A stretch of 64,000 nt of DNA from Methanofollis aquaemaris (GTDB lineage Archaea; Halobacteriota; Methanomicrobia; Methanomicrobiales; Methanofollaceae). Made by a program: the position numbers and the translations under genes. The stretch lies in contig NZ_CP036172.1 in assembly GCF_017357525.1 (NCBI RefSeq), forward strand, positions 186,001 to 250,000, given 5' to 3'. The notes under the pieces were generated by a model. It was not told the origin of the DNA and made no database searches. It worked only from the letters and a program-made list of their open reading frames with translations. Position 1 is the first letter of the stretch. Each line of letters starts with the position of its first letter. This document shows positions 42,783 through 51,755 of this stretch, piece after piece.

Positions 42783-43253
42783 TCACCGGTGGCGCTTCTC
42801 AAAATGGAACTTCTTGCAGAATGCGGAGAAACGCTCACGCGCGTCGAATGAGTTGTTTTTTCCATCCTTGAAAAATTCCACCAGCACCCCGATCTGTTCG
42901 ATGGTCTCGGGATGGAGTTCGTGTTCCATGAAACAGGCGTCTTTGTCGGCGACCATTTCAGGCACCTCGATGAGCATCAGGAAGGACTTGAGGGTGTCGT
43001 GCCTGGACTTGATCACCCAGGCGACCTTCTCCCCCTCAGGCTTGAGCGTCACTCCCTCGTAGCGCCTGTACTCGACCAGATCCATCCGGTCGAGTTTCTG
43101 GAACATCTCCACCACGCTTGAGGGACTGATCTCGAGTTCGCCGGCGACGTCCTTGGTCCTGGCATAGCCTTTCTCAAGAGAGACATTGAGGATGGCCTCA
43201 AGATAATCTTCAGCTTTTCTGGTGAGGGCGGTCACGCCGTGTACCTTTACCAT
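42783..43253 (-). CDS. DtxR/MntR-family metalloregulator
   Basis: 156 residues. Winged helix TRKAEDYLEAILNVSLEKGY, TKDVAGELEISPSSVVEMFQ, KLDRMDLVEYRRYEGVTL; dimer/metal region with CFMEHELHPETIEQIGVLVE (Cys/His/Glu metal ligands) and EKRHR end. No SH3-like third domain, so MntR-type size. Last gene of the feo operon strand; expected to sense Fe2+ or Mn2+ and repress feo and perhaps the ZIP gene. Confidence 0.94.
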   Translation of the reverse strand: MVKVHGVTALTRKAEDYLEAILNVSLEKGYARTKDVAGELEISPSSVVEMFQKLDRMDLVEYRRYEGVTLKPEGEKVAWVIKSRHDTLKSFLMLIEVPEMVADKDACFMEHELHPETIEQIGVLVEFFKDGKNNSFDARERFSAFCKKFHFEKRHR

Positions 43254-43272
43254 GCTTCATCAAAAAGGTTGT

Positions 43273-43734
43273 TCAGGCCCCCTGCCTCTGGTCGAGGAGG
43301 AGCCAGGCGACAATGAGCGTGAAGGGAAGGAGGAGGATCGCCGGAGCGTACGGGGGTGCGAACCCTCCGATGAACCCTCCGAGCGAGTTGAAGAAGGCCT
43401 CGCTTTCCTCTCCCGCCGGGATGCCGCTGCAGATCATACCGAAGATGTCGCATCCGGCGATCAGCCAGACCATGATCACGCCCAGCACCGCGGTGGCACG
43501 CTGGTCGAGGTCGCCGAGGGAGCGGGCGCCTGCAAGCATGAGCACCCCGCCAAGGACGACGACCAGGCCGCCCCAGGCCCAGCGGAAGAAGTCGTCGCCG
43601 GTGATCTCAAGGATGCCGATACTGATCGGCCCGGTGCTGCCCGCCCAGACAAGGACGTCGGCAAGGCCGAGGACAAGGGCGGCCGCCCCGACGAGGGCGG
43701 CACTGATGGATGCAATGGTATATGATGTCTTCAT
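43273..43734 (-). CDS. Small four-TM membrane protein of the feo operon
   Basis: 153 residues with about four hydrophobic segments (SISAALVGAAALVLGLADVL, GGLVVVLGGVLMLAGA, AVLGVIMVWLIAG, PAILLLPFTLIVAWLLL). One Cys-containing loop (GCDIFGMICSGIP) faces out or in. I do not recognise a family. It starts right at the stop of the FeoB membrane half, with no gap, so a role in ferrous iron uptake is inferred from position only. Confidence 0.82.
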   Translation of the reverse strand: MKTSYTIASISAALVGAAALVLGLADVLVWAGSTGPISIGILEITGDDFFRWAWGGLVVVLGGVLMLAGARSLGDLDQRATAVLGVIMVWLIAGCDIFGMICSGIPAGEESEAFFNSLGGFIGGFAPPYAPAILLLPFTLIVAWLLLDQRQGA

Positions 43735-44949
43735 TTATGCCACCCCCAGGAGGATGCCGATGCCGTGGATCACTCCGCCATAGACGAATACGACCACGAC
43801 AAGGGCCGCAATGGCGGCCAGGAGCTGCTTCCAGCCTTCACGGAGCATGACCACAAAAGTGGCCACGCACGGGAAGTAGATGGATACCAGGACGACCGAG
43901 GTGATCATCTGGTACGGGGTCATGGCGATGGTGGAGAGTTGTGCGACCGCGAGATCCTTTCTGAGGAAGGCGGCGATCAGCGGCCCGACTGTCTCGGACG
44001 GCACCCCGAACCAGGTGACAAAGATGGGTGCCAGCGCCGTGGCAAGTGCCTGGATGACGCCGAGAAGATACAGGACGTTGACGATGAGGATACCGAACAG
44101 GACAAAGGGTACCGCTTCCTTGAGGAACCCTTTCGTCCGGTTCCAGAGTTTCTTCGCCACATTCTCGCGGACCGGCCACCGGTACGGCGGGACGTCGATG
44201 AGGATCTCTGGATTCTCCCCTGGTATCAAGCGGTCGAGGAGGAACCCGAAGACCGCAAAACCGGCGAGCAGATACAGGATCACCCAGCCCACCGATTCGG
44301 GGATGACGGCGAGCATGATCCCGAGCTGCGCCCCGCACGGGACGAAGATCGCGAGGAGCGTCATCATCAGGAACCGCTGTTTTTTCGTCTCCAGCACCCT
44401 GGTTGCCGTGACGGCCGGGACATTGCACCCGAGGCCCAGGATCGTCGGGACGATCGCATACCCGTGAAGCCCGATCTTGTGGAGGAAGGTGTCGGCGAGG
44501 ACGGCAAGCCGCGGCAGATACCCTGAGTCCTCAAGGAGGGTCATGGTCAGGTAGAAGATGAGCACCGCCGGGAGGACGACTCCGATAGAAACGAAGAGCC
44601 CTGAACTCAGTACTCCAAAGGCCTCAAAACAGTTGTCCGCGAGCGGGTCGCCGACAAAGAGGAAGTAGAGGACACTGTTCGGATCCGGCCAGGCACTCTG
44701 GAGCCACGGAAGCCAGTGGTTGTCGAAGAGTTTGACCATGAAACCGTCGGTGACCAGGTCGCCGGCGAACGAAGAGAAGATGCTCCAGAAGGCATACAGG
44801 ACGGCGAGGGCGACCGGCAGGCCGGTGAGCGGTTTGACGGTGAGGTCGCCGAGGGCGTCGGCAAGGCTGCGCTGTGAGGTGCCGGTGGAGACGACCTTGC
44901 TGGCGACCCGTTCGACGATCTCCCAGCGTTGGTCTGAGGTGAGTTCCAT
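43735..44949 (-). CDS. feoB: FeoB membrane (gate) subunit of a split ferrous iron transporter
   Basis: 404 residues from ATG 44949. Carries both gate motifs: GYAIVPTILGLGCNVPAVTA and LLAIFVPCGAQLGIMLAVIP, with the conserved gate Cys residues, and the FeoB core FLKEAVPFVLFGILIVNVLY. About eight membrane segments. The GTPase half is encoded separately just upstream; its stop and this ATG share one base (TGATG). In most organisms both halves are one ~700-residue protein. Confidence 0.94.
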   Translation of the reverse strand: MELTSDQRWEIVERVASKVVSTGTSQRSLADALGDLTVKPLTGLPVALAVLYAFWSIFSSFAGDLVTDGFMVKLFDNHWLPWLQSAWPDPNSVLYFLFVGDPLADNCFEAFGVLSSGLFVSIGVVLPAVLIFYLTMTLLEDSGYLPRLAVLADTFLHKIGLHGYAIVPTILGLGCNVPAVTATRVLETKKQRFLMMTLLAIFVPCGAQLGIMLAVIPESVGWVILYLLAGFAVFGFLLDRLIPGENPEILIDVPPYRWPVRENVAKKLWNRTKGFLKEAVPFVLFGILIVNVLYLLGVIQALATALAPIFVTWFGVPSETVGPLIAAFLRKDLAVAQLSTIAMTPYQMITSVVLVSIYFPCVATFVVMLREGWKQLLAAIAALVVVVFVYGGVIHGIGILLGVA

Positions 44950-45560
44950 CAGTGGCACCCCCCGCACCCGGCGCAACCCCCACACCCGCTCATACGGGCG
45001 GTCTCAGGGGATGACCCGTTCGATCGTGCGGCGATGCCGTCGATGTCGCCGGGTTGGGCCTTTCTGAGCATGGCGGCCAGGTCTCTGATCCCCTCGCCCA
45101 TGGTGGCGGAGGTCTGGACGACCGGAACCCCGAGAAGGTTCTGCAGGCGCCGGGCGTCGATTTTGATCGATTTTGCACGGGCGGCGTCCATCATATTGAG
45201 GACGATCAAGACCGGTGCACTCCGCTCCATCACCTCAAGGCTGAGGTAAAGTCCGCGCTCCAGGCGGGTGGCGTCGAGGACAAGGAGCACGACGGCATCC
45301 GGGTGTTCGTCCAGGATACGGACGGCCACTTCTTCGGCGGCGTCCCTCGGTTCAAGCGAGTACGCGCCCGGCACGTCGATGACCTCATAGGTCGTGCCGC
45401 TGTCGATGAGGTTGCCCCTGGTGACGTCGACGGTCGTGCCCGGATAATTGGAGACAACCGCCTGGGCCCCGGTGAGTCGGTTGAAGAGGGCGCTCTTGCC
45501 GACATTGGGGTTGCCGACCATCAGGACCGTCTGGGGGTCGGGGCTCTTTTTATTCGTCAT
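44949..45560 (-). CDS. feoB: FeoB GTPase subunit of a split ferrous iron transporter
   Basis: 203 residues. G1 MVGNPNVGKSALFNRLTG, G2 region SNYPGTTVDVTRG, G3 DVPGAYSLEP, G4 VLNMMDAARAK, G5 near TSATMGEG. Soluble G-domain of FeoB without membrane segments. The end SGCGGCAGCGGCH is Cys-rich and may bind iron or another metal before transfer. Coupled to the membrane half by a one-base overlap. Confidence 0.95.
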   Translation of the reverse strand: MTNKKSPDPQTVLMVGNPNVGKSALFNRLTGAQAVVSNYPGTTVDVTRGNLIDSGTTYEVIDVPGAYSLEPRDAAEEVAVRILDEHPDAVVLLVLDATRLERGLYLSLEVMERSAPVLIVLNMMDAARAKSIKIDARRLQNLLGVPVVQTSATMGEGIRDLAAMLRKAQPGDIDGIAARSNGSSPETARMSGCGGCAGCGGCH

Positions 45561-45581
45561 GTTCTATGCTCCGTAAAAATC

Positions 45582-45806
45582 TCATTCTGATTCTACCATA
45601 ACACGGGCCGCGATCTCAAGGCCCATGGCGACCTCGACCCCGTCTGCAAGGACAACCACCGGCCCCTTGATCGGTTGCCTGGTGATCATCTTCAGGGGCT
45701 TTCCTTTTCTGATGCCAAGGCAGTTTAAATCGTGACGGGAACCAAGGAGTTCGGTGACAACCCCGGTCTCGCCATATTTCATCTGGGTCAATGATTTCTG
45801 TGTCAT
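45582..45806 (-). CDS. feoA: FeoA-like small SH3-type protein (feoA-1)
   Basis: 74 residues from ATG 45806. MTQKSLTQMKYGETGVVTEL, LNCLGIRKGKPLKMITRQPI, KGPVVVLADGVEVAMGLEIA. The standard FeoA SH3-like barrel that assists FeoB. Lies 21 bases upstream of the FeoB GTPase gene. The preceding feoA-like frame runs through this gene by 191 bases. Confidence 0.93.
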   Translation of the reverse strand: MTQKSLTQMKYGETGVVTELLGSRHDLNCLGIRKGKPLKMITRQPIKGPVVVLADGVEVAMGLEIAARVMVESE

Positions 45807-46023
45807 ACAACCTCTCAACAACAATCTGTGATGCCATTCTCCTGCCAAGCACGACCTCTCCGCCACCACTCTGGAGGACGACGGGACCGAAGGTGCAGGA
45901 GACCATGGTGACGATACGGCCTATCTGCACCCCGCGGAGGGCGAGGTGCTGGTTGAGGCCGTCCCGACCGTGGATGTCGATGATCCGTGCACGGTCACCG
46001 GATTTGAGTTCAATCAGCTGCAT
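45616..46023 (-). CDS. feoA: Second FeoA-like protein (feoA-2), C-terminus uncertain
   Basis: The first ~75 residues (MQLIELKSGDRARIIDIHGR, ALRGVQIGRIVTMVSCTFGP, VVLQSGGGEVVLGRRMASQI) are a normal FeoA. As the sequence stands the frame does not stop near 45803 but runs on to 45616, overlapping the next feoA by 191 bases with a tail rich in Arg, Pro and Gly that looks like out-of-frame translation. A one-base change near 45805-45815 would end the protein at a TGA overlapping the next ATG. Either a frameshift (real or in the data) or an unusual extension. Confidence 0.75.
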   Translation of the reverse strand: MQLIELKSGDRARIIDIHGRDGLNQHLALRGVQIGRIVTMVSCTFGPVVLQSGGGEVVLGRRMASQIVVERLYDTEIIDPDEIWRDRGCHRTPWFPSRFKLPWHQKRKAPEDDHQATDQGAGGCPCRRGRGRHGP

Positions 46024-46074
46024 GCAGGCTGTTCCTCATGTAAAGAATTGAAGTTTCGATTGATATGAGGACTC

Positions 46075-46091
46075 CCCGAAAGATCTTCGGG
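46075..46091. promoter_or_regulatory. Palindrome upstream of the feo operon
   Basis: CCCGAA-AGATC-TTCGGG, perfect six-base arms, 52 bases upstream of feoA-2. Its form resembles TTCCAAA-AAATC-TTTGGAA at 47290-47308 on the other side of the spacer. Candidate site for the DtxR-type regulator encoded in the operon; this is inference. Confidence 0.5.
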
Positions 46092-47289
46092 ATTTTCGGG
46101 CATTCGGAAGAAGTTTCGGATCGGGACGATTTTCCGAAGTGGAGGTATCGGAGAGAGCATCGGTACGACCCACCCTCGAATCCGGCTAGATTGTCCCTGG
46201 TTTCAAGGACAAAGCCCCTGATCGAGGGACATTCCGGGCTTCTATTCCGATCGAACTATAGGAATGTTTTTTCGTGCAACGCGGCGAGGGAACCAGGTTT
46301 CTCCCGCCCCCCTGAGCCCCGGCATGACTGCAAGCAATGCAAAACCTCATGGCCACCCGGTATCGCCAGCGAGAGAGGCGAAACAGGAGACAGGATTCCG
46401 GGCGGATTTCTGGTGGGTCGGTCCCGTTGAATCCTCATGCTTTTGTCGGGTTGGACTCTTTGATAAGTCGCCTTCCCCCTTCTGCTCCGCCGGGAAAGCA
46501 ACATCAAAGGTTCTTGAACCGGTCTTTCCGTCTCCGGCTTTATCCTGGTGCCGGGTATGAGCGGAGCAAGCATGGAAACACGGATAATCGAAGACTAGAG
46601 ATCGAATCTTTCAGCACGAGAAACAGGACAAAAGGTGTGTCGACCGGGGGAACCGGTCGAGGAAAAATGAGTTCCTTCCCTCTCAGATCCTATATTGGTG
46701 CGTGGAATCGCTGGAGGGCGACGAAATTTGGCAATTTTTTCGGATATGATTCCGGACACATCCTCCCCAACCAGGTGCCCGGAGATAGTATGGTGGGTTT
46801 TTCCCCTGGAATGCACAAGGAACCTGTGTGTTTGCATGGCCGGGACAGATAGGTACTACCGTCCCGCGGTGTCGGTCACATACGCTCACCCCCTCCGGGC
46901 GGAGGCACTCGTTCCTGTGCCTTTCCCCCAATACGTGATTGCCTGAAGATGGCCCTGAGGCCTTCCGGGAGATCATTGAGATCTTTTATGCCTCTGACCG
47001 AGGCGACGACGCTCATATGTCGACCCCCCGGCGTGCATTTTTTCTGCTCGTGCCTATCCTTCCAGGCCGGTATGGTGCTGATTTCATAAGCCTCTGTATC
47101 TATGGTCGGCCATTCGGGGCTGATGTACCCTCCCCTAAGAATGTTTGGAAAAACGGTGGCGGTGAAATTCCTTTGAGGATTTTCATGAAAACCCAATTTT
47201 TTGACAGTGGAGAATTCCTATCCGGCAGGTGGGCCGCGAGGCGGCCGGCCCCCACATCCCCGGGGAGGAGGTTTCTAAAGGGCCGAATT
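46092..47289. other. 1.2-kb intergenic region without recognised genes
   Basis: Several open frames of 60-170 codons cross this stretch, but their translations are Ser/Pro/Arg-rich, lack domains, and start without ribosome sites. I found no transposase, tRNA or rRNA. Feo and ATPase promoters must lie at its two ends. The middle could hold a small RNA or decayed genes, but nothing specific can be supported. Confidence 0.5.
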
Positions 47290-47308
47290 TTCCAAAAAAT
47301 CTTTGGAA
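47290..47308. promoter_or_regulatory. Palindrome upstream of the second metal ATPase
   Basis: TTCCAAA-AAATC-TTTGGAA, perfect seven-base arms, ~115 bases before the ATPase ATG at 47424. Shares the CCRAA-x-RATC-TTYGG layout with the feo palindrome, hinting that one metalloregulator acts at both ends of the spacer. Confidence 0.5.
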
Positions 47309-47423
47309 TTCTTATATCTGATCCGAAACTCTCTACCTTATCTGTTCATCCAGAACAAAGGCCCGTTATGGACTCCCTGTCCACGCCCTCATGAACTCCC
47401 ACCATACGGAGAATAATAGAATC

Positions 47424-49337
47424 ATGCCAGCACCACAGACTGCCGCACTGTTCAAGAAAGTCGACACACTGCTCGACGCCATCAGCCCGAACCATGACAA
47501 GATGCTCCTCCGGGTCATTGCCGCACTTGTCCCGGTTCTCTGTTTTGCCGGGGACCAGGTCTTTGGCTCTCCGGTTCTCGCCTCGATCGGGGTGGTCACC
47601 TATCTCTTCTGCCTGCTGCTGTACGCCGAAGGGCTGCTCAGGACCATTGTCCTGATGCACCGCGTCAGCGCCGAACTCCTCATCGTTGCCGTGATGACCG
47701 TCACCTTCCTCGACGGTCAACCCCTGAGCGGGGCGCTGGTCGCCTGGGTCGTCGGGCTCGGCCTCTTCATCGCCACCACCATCATCAGGAAGAACCGCGA
47801 GCGTATCGAAGGGCTGGTGAAAGAGGGGAAACCGACGGCACGGGTGCTTGACGGCGGCACCGTCAGGGAAGTCGGGGTGCACGAGGTCTCTGCCGGAGAC
47901 CTGGTGATCGTCCCGAAGGGATCGACGATCCCGGTCGACGGTGTGGTTACTGAGGGGCACTCGTCGGTCGACGAGTCCGCGGTCACCGGCGAGCCTTACC
48001 CTGTTTTCAAGCAGGCAGGAAGCCAGGTCACTTCAGGCACGCTCAATCTCTCGGCACCCCTCCATGTCAGAGCGACGCGGGACGGGGACGACACCTATCT
48101 TGCGGTGGTCACCCGGGAGATCGAGGCGAGTCTTGCAGAGAAATCACAGACCCAGCGGCAGGCCGAGACGATCGTTCAGGTCTTTCTCATCGGGGTGACC
48201 GCGTATGCGGGGCTTCTGTACCTCGTCACCGGCAACCTCCACCTGCCGGCCACCGCCCTCTCGGTGGCCTGCCCCTGCGCCTGGGCGCTGGCCACCCCCG
48301 CCGCCTTCGCCGCGACGATCGGCCGCCTTGGTCGGGAGCATGTCCTCACCAGGGGCGGCGAACCTCTTGAGCGACTCGTCGGGGCCGAGACCCTGGTGAC
48401 CGATAAGACCGGCACCCTCACGAGGGCCGAACCCGAGGTGGGAGAGATCGTCATACTCAATGGTGCCGACAGGAAGGAGGTGCTGAGGTCTGCTGCCGCC
48501 GTCGAGGCCAGATTCTCGCATCCGATCGCTACGGCGATCACGGCATATGCCGTTTCGCAAGGGATCGGTGCGCTGCCTGAGGTGACAGAGAGCGAAGATC
48601 TCCCCGGCCAGGGGGTGCGGGCGGTTATCGACGGGAAATCGATCTTTGTCGGGAGCGGCGAGACCATCCGGGCGGCAGGCGTCACCCTTCCGGCCGTGCA
48701 CTATGAGGGGCGGGCGGTCTGGCTCGCCGTCGAGAACGATCCGTGCGGAGTCTTTGTCATCAGGGATGCCCTGCCCGAAGCGGTGGAAGGGTTTGCCGAC
48801 GCCGTGCGGGCGTGCGGGATCAATCGGGTGGTGCTGGCCACCGGCGATCAGGAAGAGGGGGAGGCGCAACGGGTTACCGCCGCGATCGGTGCCGACGAGT
48901 ACCATGCCGGGTGCAGACCTGAGGACAAGACCGCGCTGGTGAAGGGATTCCAGAACGGCGGGCGCGTGGTGATGGTCGGCGACGGGGTGAACGACGCCCC
49001 GGCCCTTGCGGTGGCGGACGTCGGGATCGCGATCGGCGGCCACCGCAACCCCGGTCTTGTCGTGCGGTCGGCCGAGATCGTCGTCCTGGGCGACGACCCG
49101 GCCGCAGTCCCTGGCATCCTTGCGGCCGGGAAGGCGATGAAACAGGTGATCAGGCAGAACTATGCCTGGGCGGTGGGGTTCAACACCGTCGGCCTCGCCC
49201 TTGCGACCGCCGGGCTGCTCAACCCGATCCTGGCCGCCGTCCTCCACCATATCAGTTCGGTCTTTGTCGTGGCCAATGCCGCAAGGCTATACTTCGGCCG
49301 GGGGGGCGACCCCAAAAGACCACATAATGGCCCTTGA
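47424..49337 (+). CDS. P1B-type metal ATPase
   Basis: 637 residues from ATG 47424, preceded by GGAGA; an in-frame ATG at 47391 is possible. No HMA domain. Motifs: AVTGEPYPVFKQ (TGE), VACPCAWALATPAAF (CPC channel), VTDKTGTLTRAEPE, FSHPIATAI, and MVGDGVNDAPALAVADVGIA. The C-terminal membrane region has LHHISSVFVVANAARL, where P1B ATPases usually have LHNxS/T; this could shift metal preference. Located beside the feo operon and a shared palindrome, so Fe2+, Mn2+ or Co2+ are candidate substrates. Confidence 0.93.
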   Translation: MPAPQTAALFKKVDTLLDAISPNHDKMLLRVIAALVPVLCFAGDQVFGSPVLASIGVVTYLFCLLLYAEGLLRTIVLMHRVSAELLIVAVMTVTFLDGQPLSGALVAWVVGLGLFIATTIIRKNRERIEGLVKEGKPTARVLDGGTVREVGVHEVSAGDLVIVPKGSTIPVDGVVTEGHSSVDESAVTGEPYPVFKQAGSQVTSGTLNLSAPLHVRATRDGDDTYLAVVTREIEASLAEKSQTQRQAETIVQVFLIGVTAYAGLLYLVTGNLHLPATALSVACPCAWALATPAAFAATIGRLGREHVLTRGGEPLERLVGAETLVTDKTGTLTRAEPEVGEIVILNGADRKEVLRSAAAVEARFSHPIATAITAYAVSQGIGALPEVTESEDLPGQGVRAVIDGKSIFVGSGETIRAAGVTLPAVHYEGRAVWLAVENDPCGVFVIRDALPEAVEGFADAVRACGINRVVLATGDQEEGEAQRVTAAIGADEYHAGCRPEDKTALVKGFQNGGRVVMVGDGVNDAPALAVADVGIAIGGHRNPGLVVRSAEIVVLGDDPAAVPGILAAGKAMKQVIRQNYAWAVGFNTVGLALATAGLLNPILAAVLHHISSVFVVANAARLYFGRGGDPKRPHNGP

Positions 49338-49427
49338 TGCTAATTTTAAGTCCATATGACTGCGAAATTTTTCGCACCCAAGGGATCTTATTTTTACCCT
49401 GTGGTTTCATCTCTATGCATGCGACCC

Positions 49428-50990
49428 ATGAAGAAGAACACTGCGCGACGCACCCTCCCCCTCCTGGGTGTGGCCGCCGTCCTCGCCGCCTGTCTTCTTG
49501 CCGCCGGATGCACGGGGCAGACGCCTGACGGGACGGACAATGAAACCGTGCAGGGGATCGATCTGAACGGCACCGCCTGGGATCTTGTTTCGTACGCACA
49601 GAACGGTTCGATGAAGAACACCCTCGAAGGAACCACGGTCTCCCTTGAGTTCGGTGAGAACAACACGGCCGGCGGCTCTGCCGGGTGCAACCATTACTCC
49701 GCCTCGTACACGCTGAACGGTAAAACGATCACCTTCGGCCCCGCGATCTCGACGCAGATGTATTGCATGAAACCGGGTGTGATGGAGCAGGAGAGCGCGT
49801 ACCTCCGACTCCTCGACACGGTGAAATCCTATGAGGTCAGGGACGAGACCCTGACATTCTTCGACGAGAACGGCGCTGCCGTCCTGGTCTTCGCGAAGCA
49901 TCTCCCTCCCGAGCCCGAACCGCTCGTCGGGACAGACTGGGAACTCCGGTGGTACCATGACAAAGAGGCGATCGTCTCTGTCATCTCAGGCACGACCATC
50001 ACCGCCGTCTTCGACGAGGACGGTAAGGTCGCCGGTTCTGCCGGGTGCAACCGCTACTTTGCCTCGTACACGGTGAACGGCACGGAGATGACCATCGGCC
50101 CCGCAGGTTCGACGTTGATGGCCTGTATTGACGAAGACGTCATGAAGCAGGAGAGTACCTATCTCGGACTCCTGAGCACAGTGAAGACCTTCGCGATCGA
50201 GGGTGAGACGCTGACCTTCTTCGACGAGAACGGGACAAAGATCCTTGTGTTCGAGAAGGCCGTCCCTCCGCAGCCCGAACCCCTTGTCGGGACAAACTGG
50301 ACCCTTGAGTCCTACCACACCGGTGACGCCATTGTTTCGGTCATCGCCGGCACCGAGATAACGGCAGTCTTCGACGAAGACGGAAAAGTTGCCGGCTCGG
50401 CCGGGTGCAACCGGTACTTCGCCTCATACGAGGTGAACGGCACTGAGATGACCGTCGGCCCTGCGGGTTCGACCCTCATGGCATGTCCTGACGAGGACGT
50501 CATGAAGCAGGAGAACACCTTCCTCAGCCTCCTCGGGACGGTGAAGTCCTTTGCGATCGAGGGCGACCGCCTCTCGTTCATGGACGAGAACGGCACGGCG
50601 GTCCTGGTCTTTGTGAAGACAGAGGGCCCCACGGCCCTGCCCCTTGTCGGCACCACCTGGGTGCTTGACACCTACCACCTCGGAGACATCGCGGTGCGAG
50701 TCATTGAAGGGACCGAGATCACTGCAGTCTTCGGGGAAGACGGGAAACTCACCGGCTCTGGCGGGTGCAACAACTACTTCGCGACCTACAACCTCTCGGG
50801 GTCGTCCCTGGAGATCGGCCCGGCGGGGTCCACGAAGATGATCTGCGCTGAGCCCGAGGGGATCATGAAGCAGGAGGAGACATACCTGTCGATCCTCAAG
50901 GCCGTGAAGGGCTACGAGATCGAAGGGAACCAGTTGAAGTTGCTCGACATGAACGGCTGGCGGATCCTTCTCTTCAATGCGAAGGTCTGA
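49428..50990 (+). CDS. Lipoprotein with four tandem META-type repeats
   Basis: 520 residues from ATG 49428 (MKKNTARRTLPLLG). Lipobox LLAAGCTG, so secreted and lipid-anchored. Four repeats of ~115 residues, each starting L-N/V-G-T-x-W (LNGTAWDL, LVGTDWEL, LVGTNWTL, LVGTTWVL), with GSAGCNRYFASY or GSGGCNNYFATY, IGPAGST, MKQE-Y and a closing ENGT-x-LVF. META/HslJ domains occur singly in bacteria; HslJ is linked to heat stress and novobiocin resistance. Repeats 2 and 3 are the most alike at DNA level. The gene seems monocistronic. Confidence 0.9.
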   Translation: MKKNTARRTLPLLGVAAVLAACLLAAGCTGQTPDGTDNETVQGIDLNGTAWDLVSYAQNGSMKNTLEGTTVSLEFGENNTAGGSAGCNHYSASYTLNGKTITFGPAISTQMYCMKPGVMEQESAYLRLLDTVKSYEVRDETLTFFDENGAAVLVFAKHLPPEPEPLVGTDWELRWYHDKEAIVSVISGTTITAVFDEDGKVAGSAGCNRYFASYTVNGTEMTIGPAGSTLMACIDEDVMKQESTYLGLLSTVKTFAIEGETLTFFDENGTKILVFEKAVPPQPEPLVGTNWTLESYHTGDAIVSVIAGTEITAVFDEDGKVAGSAGCNRYFASYEVNGTEMTVGPAGSTLMACPDEDVMKQENTFLSLLGTVKSFAIEGDRLSFMDENGTAVLVFVKTEGPTALPLVGTTWVLDTYHLGDIAVRVIEGTEITAVFGEDGKLTGSGGCNNYFATYNLSGSSLEIGPAGSTKMICAEPEGIMKQEETYLSILKAVKGYEIEGNQLKLLDMNGWRILLFNAKV

Positions 50991-51755
50991 AGAATTTTTT
51001 CTCTCTCTCTCTTTTTTTGGTTTTGTAGAAATCATCTTGATAACACTCTGTGGTGGGGGACGTGACGGTCGACGATCTCCAAACTTCTCGACTGCTTGAA
51101 GGTCAGAGATCATCTTAAGTTCGCTGGCGCTCGCACCTCACTACACGATAGGTCAAGGATGGCAACCCCCCTCTTCCTGTTTGTCCATTGTGCCTTCTCG
51201 ACTCATCGTCATCCTGGGGGTTCGGGAGATGCGAGCGTCAGCGAGCTTGAGAATATTTTGAATTTTCGCTGTGCGAGTGAGAACGAGCGTGAGATACACG
51301 GAATATTTCGATGACGACCGAAGGAAGTCGAGAAGAGAGAGTCTTCGAGGAGTCCCCGGCCCGAAGAGTTGGTGAGACAATAGAGTCACGGTCACCCAAG
51401 AGTTGGTGAGGGTTCGTTGGATCCACCGTCTATAACCCTCTCATATCCGACAACGGGGACCATGGGCCTTTCGGCCCCTGGTCCCTTCATCGTGAAGATT
51501 GGTCAAAGGCGGCAGCAGTCGATTAAAATGATAGCATTGGATCCCTCTCTTTGTGATCCTCGAACAATCGCCCTGGCGGGGGTCCGGGGACGACACGCCC
51601 CCGGCGAGAGACAAGCAATACACTCCCCGCACCAACTCCATCACCCTCTCTGATCACCCCAAAACGGGATTCATGAGCCTCCGGCCCATGAACCCCCTCA
51701 TCATGAAGATATGTCGAGAACCGCAAGCAGCCAGAACAATGATAGAATAAAAATC
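50991..51755. other. Gene-free stretch with degenerate duplicated segments
   Basis: No coding frame with protein-like features. The segment around 51416-51520 is echoed at ~51640-51730 (ACGGG..CATGGGCCT..CGGCCC..TTCATC.TGAAGAT pattern) and the 51205-51420 part at 52125-52310. It looks like an accumulation of old mobile-element debris between surface genes. Confidence 0.45.
51230..51257 (+). repeat. Degenerate long direct repeat, copy 1 (best-conserved core)
   Basis: ATGCGAGCGTCAGCGAGCTT plus GAGAATAT; 26 of 28 bases match 52148-52175. Similarity continues more weakly for ~170 bases on the right (GAGTCAC, AAGAGTTGGTGAG words). Confidence 0.75.

Noticed and set aside
46065-47196. Several 80-170 codon frames in the feo/ATPase spacer
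   Set aside because: Mutually overlapping, biased composition, no ribosome sites, no domains.
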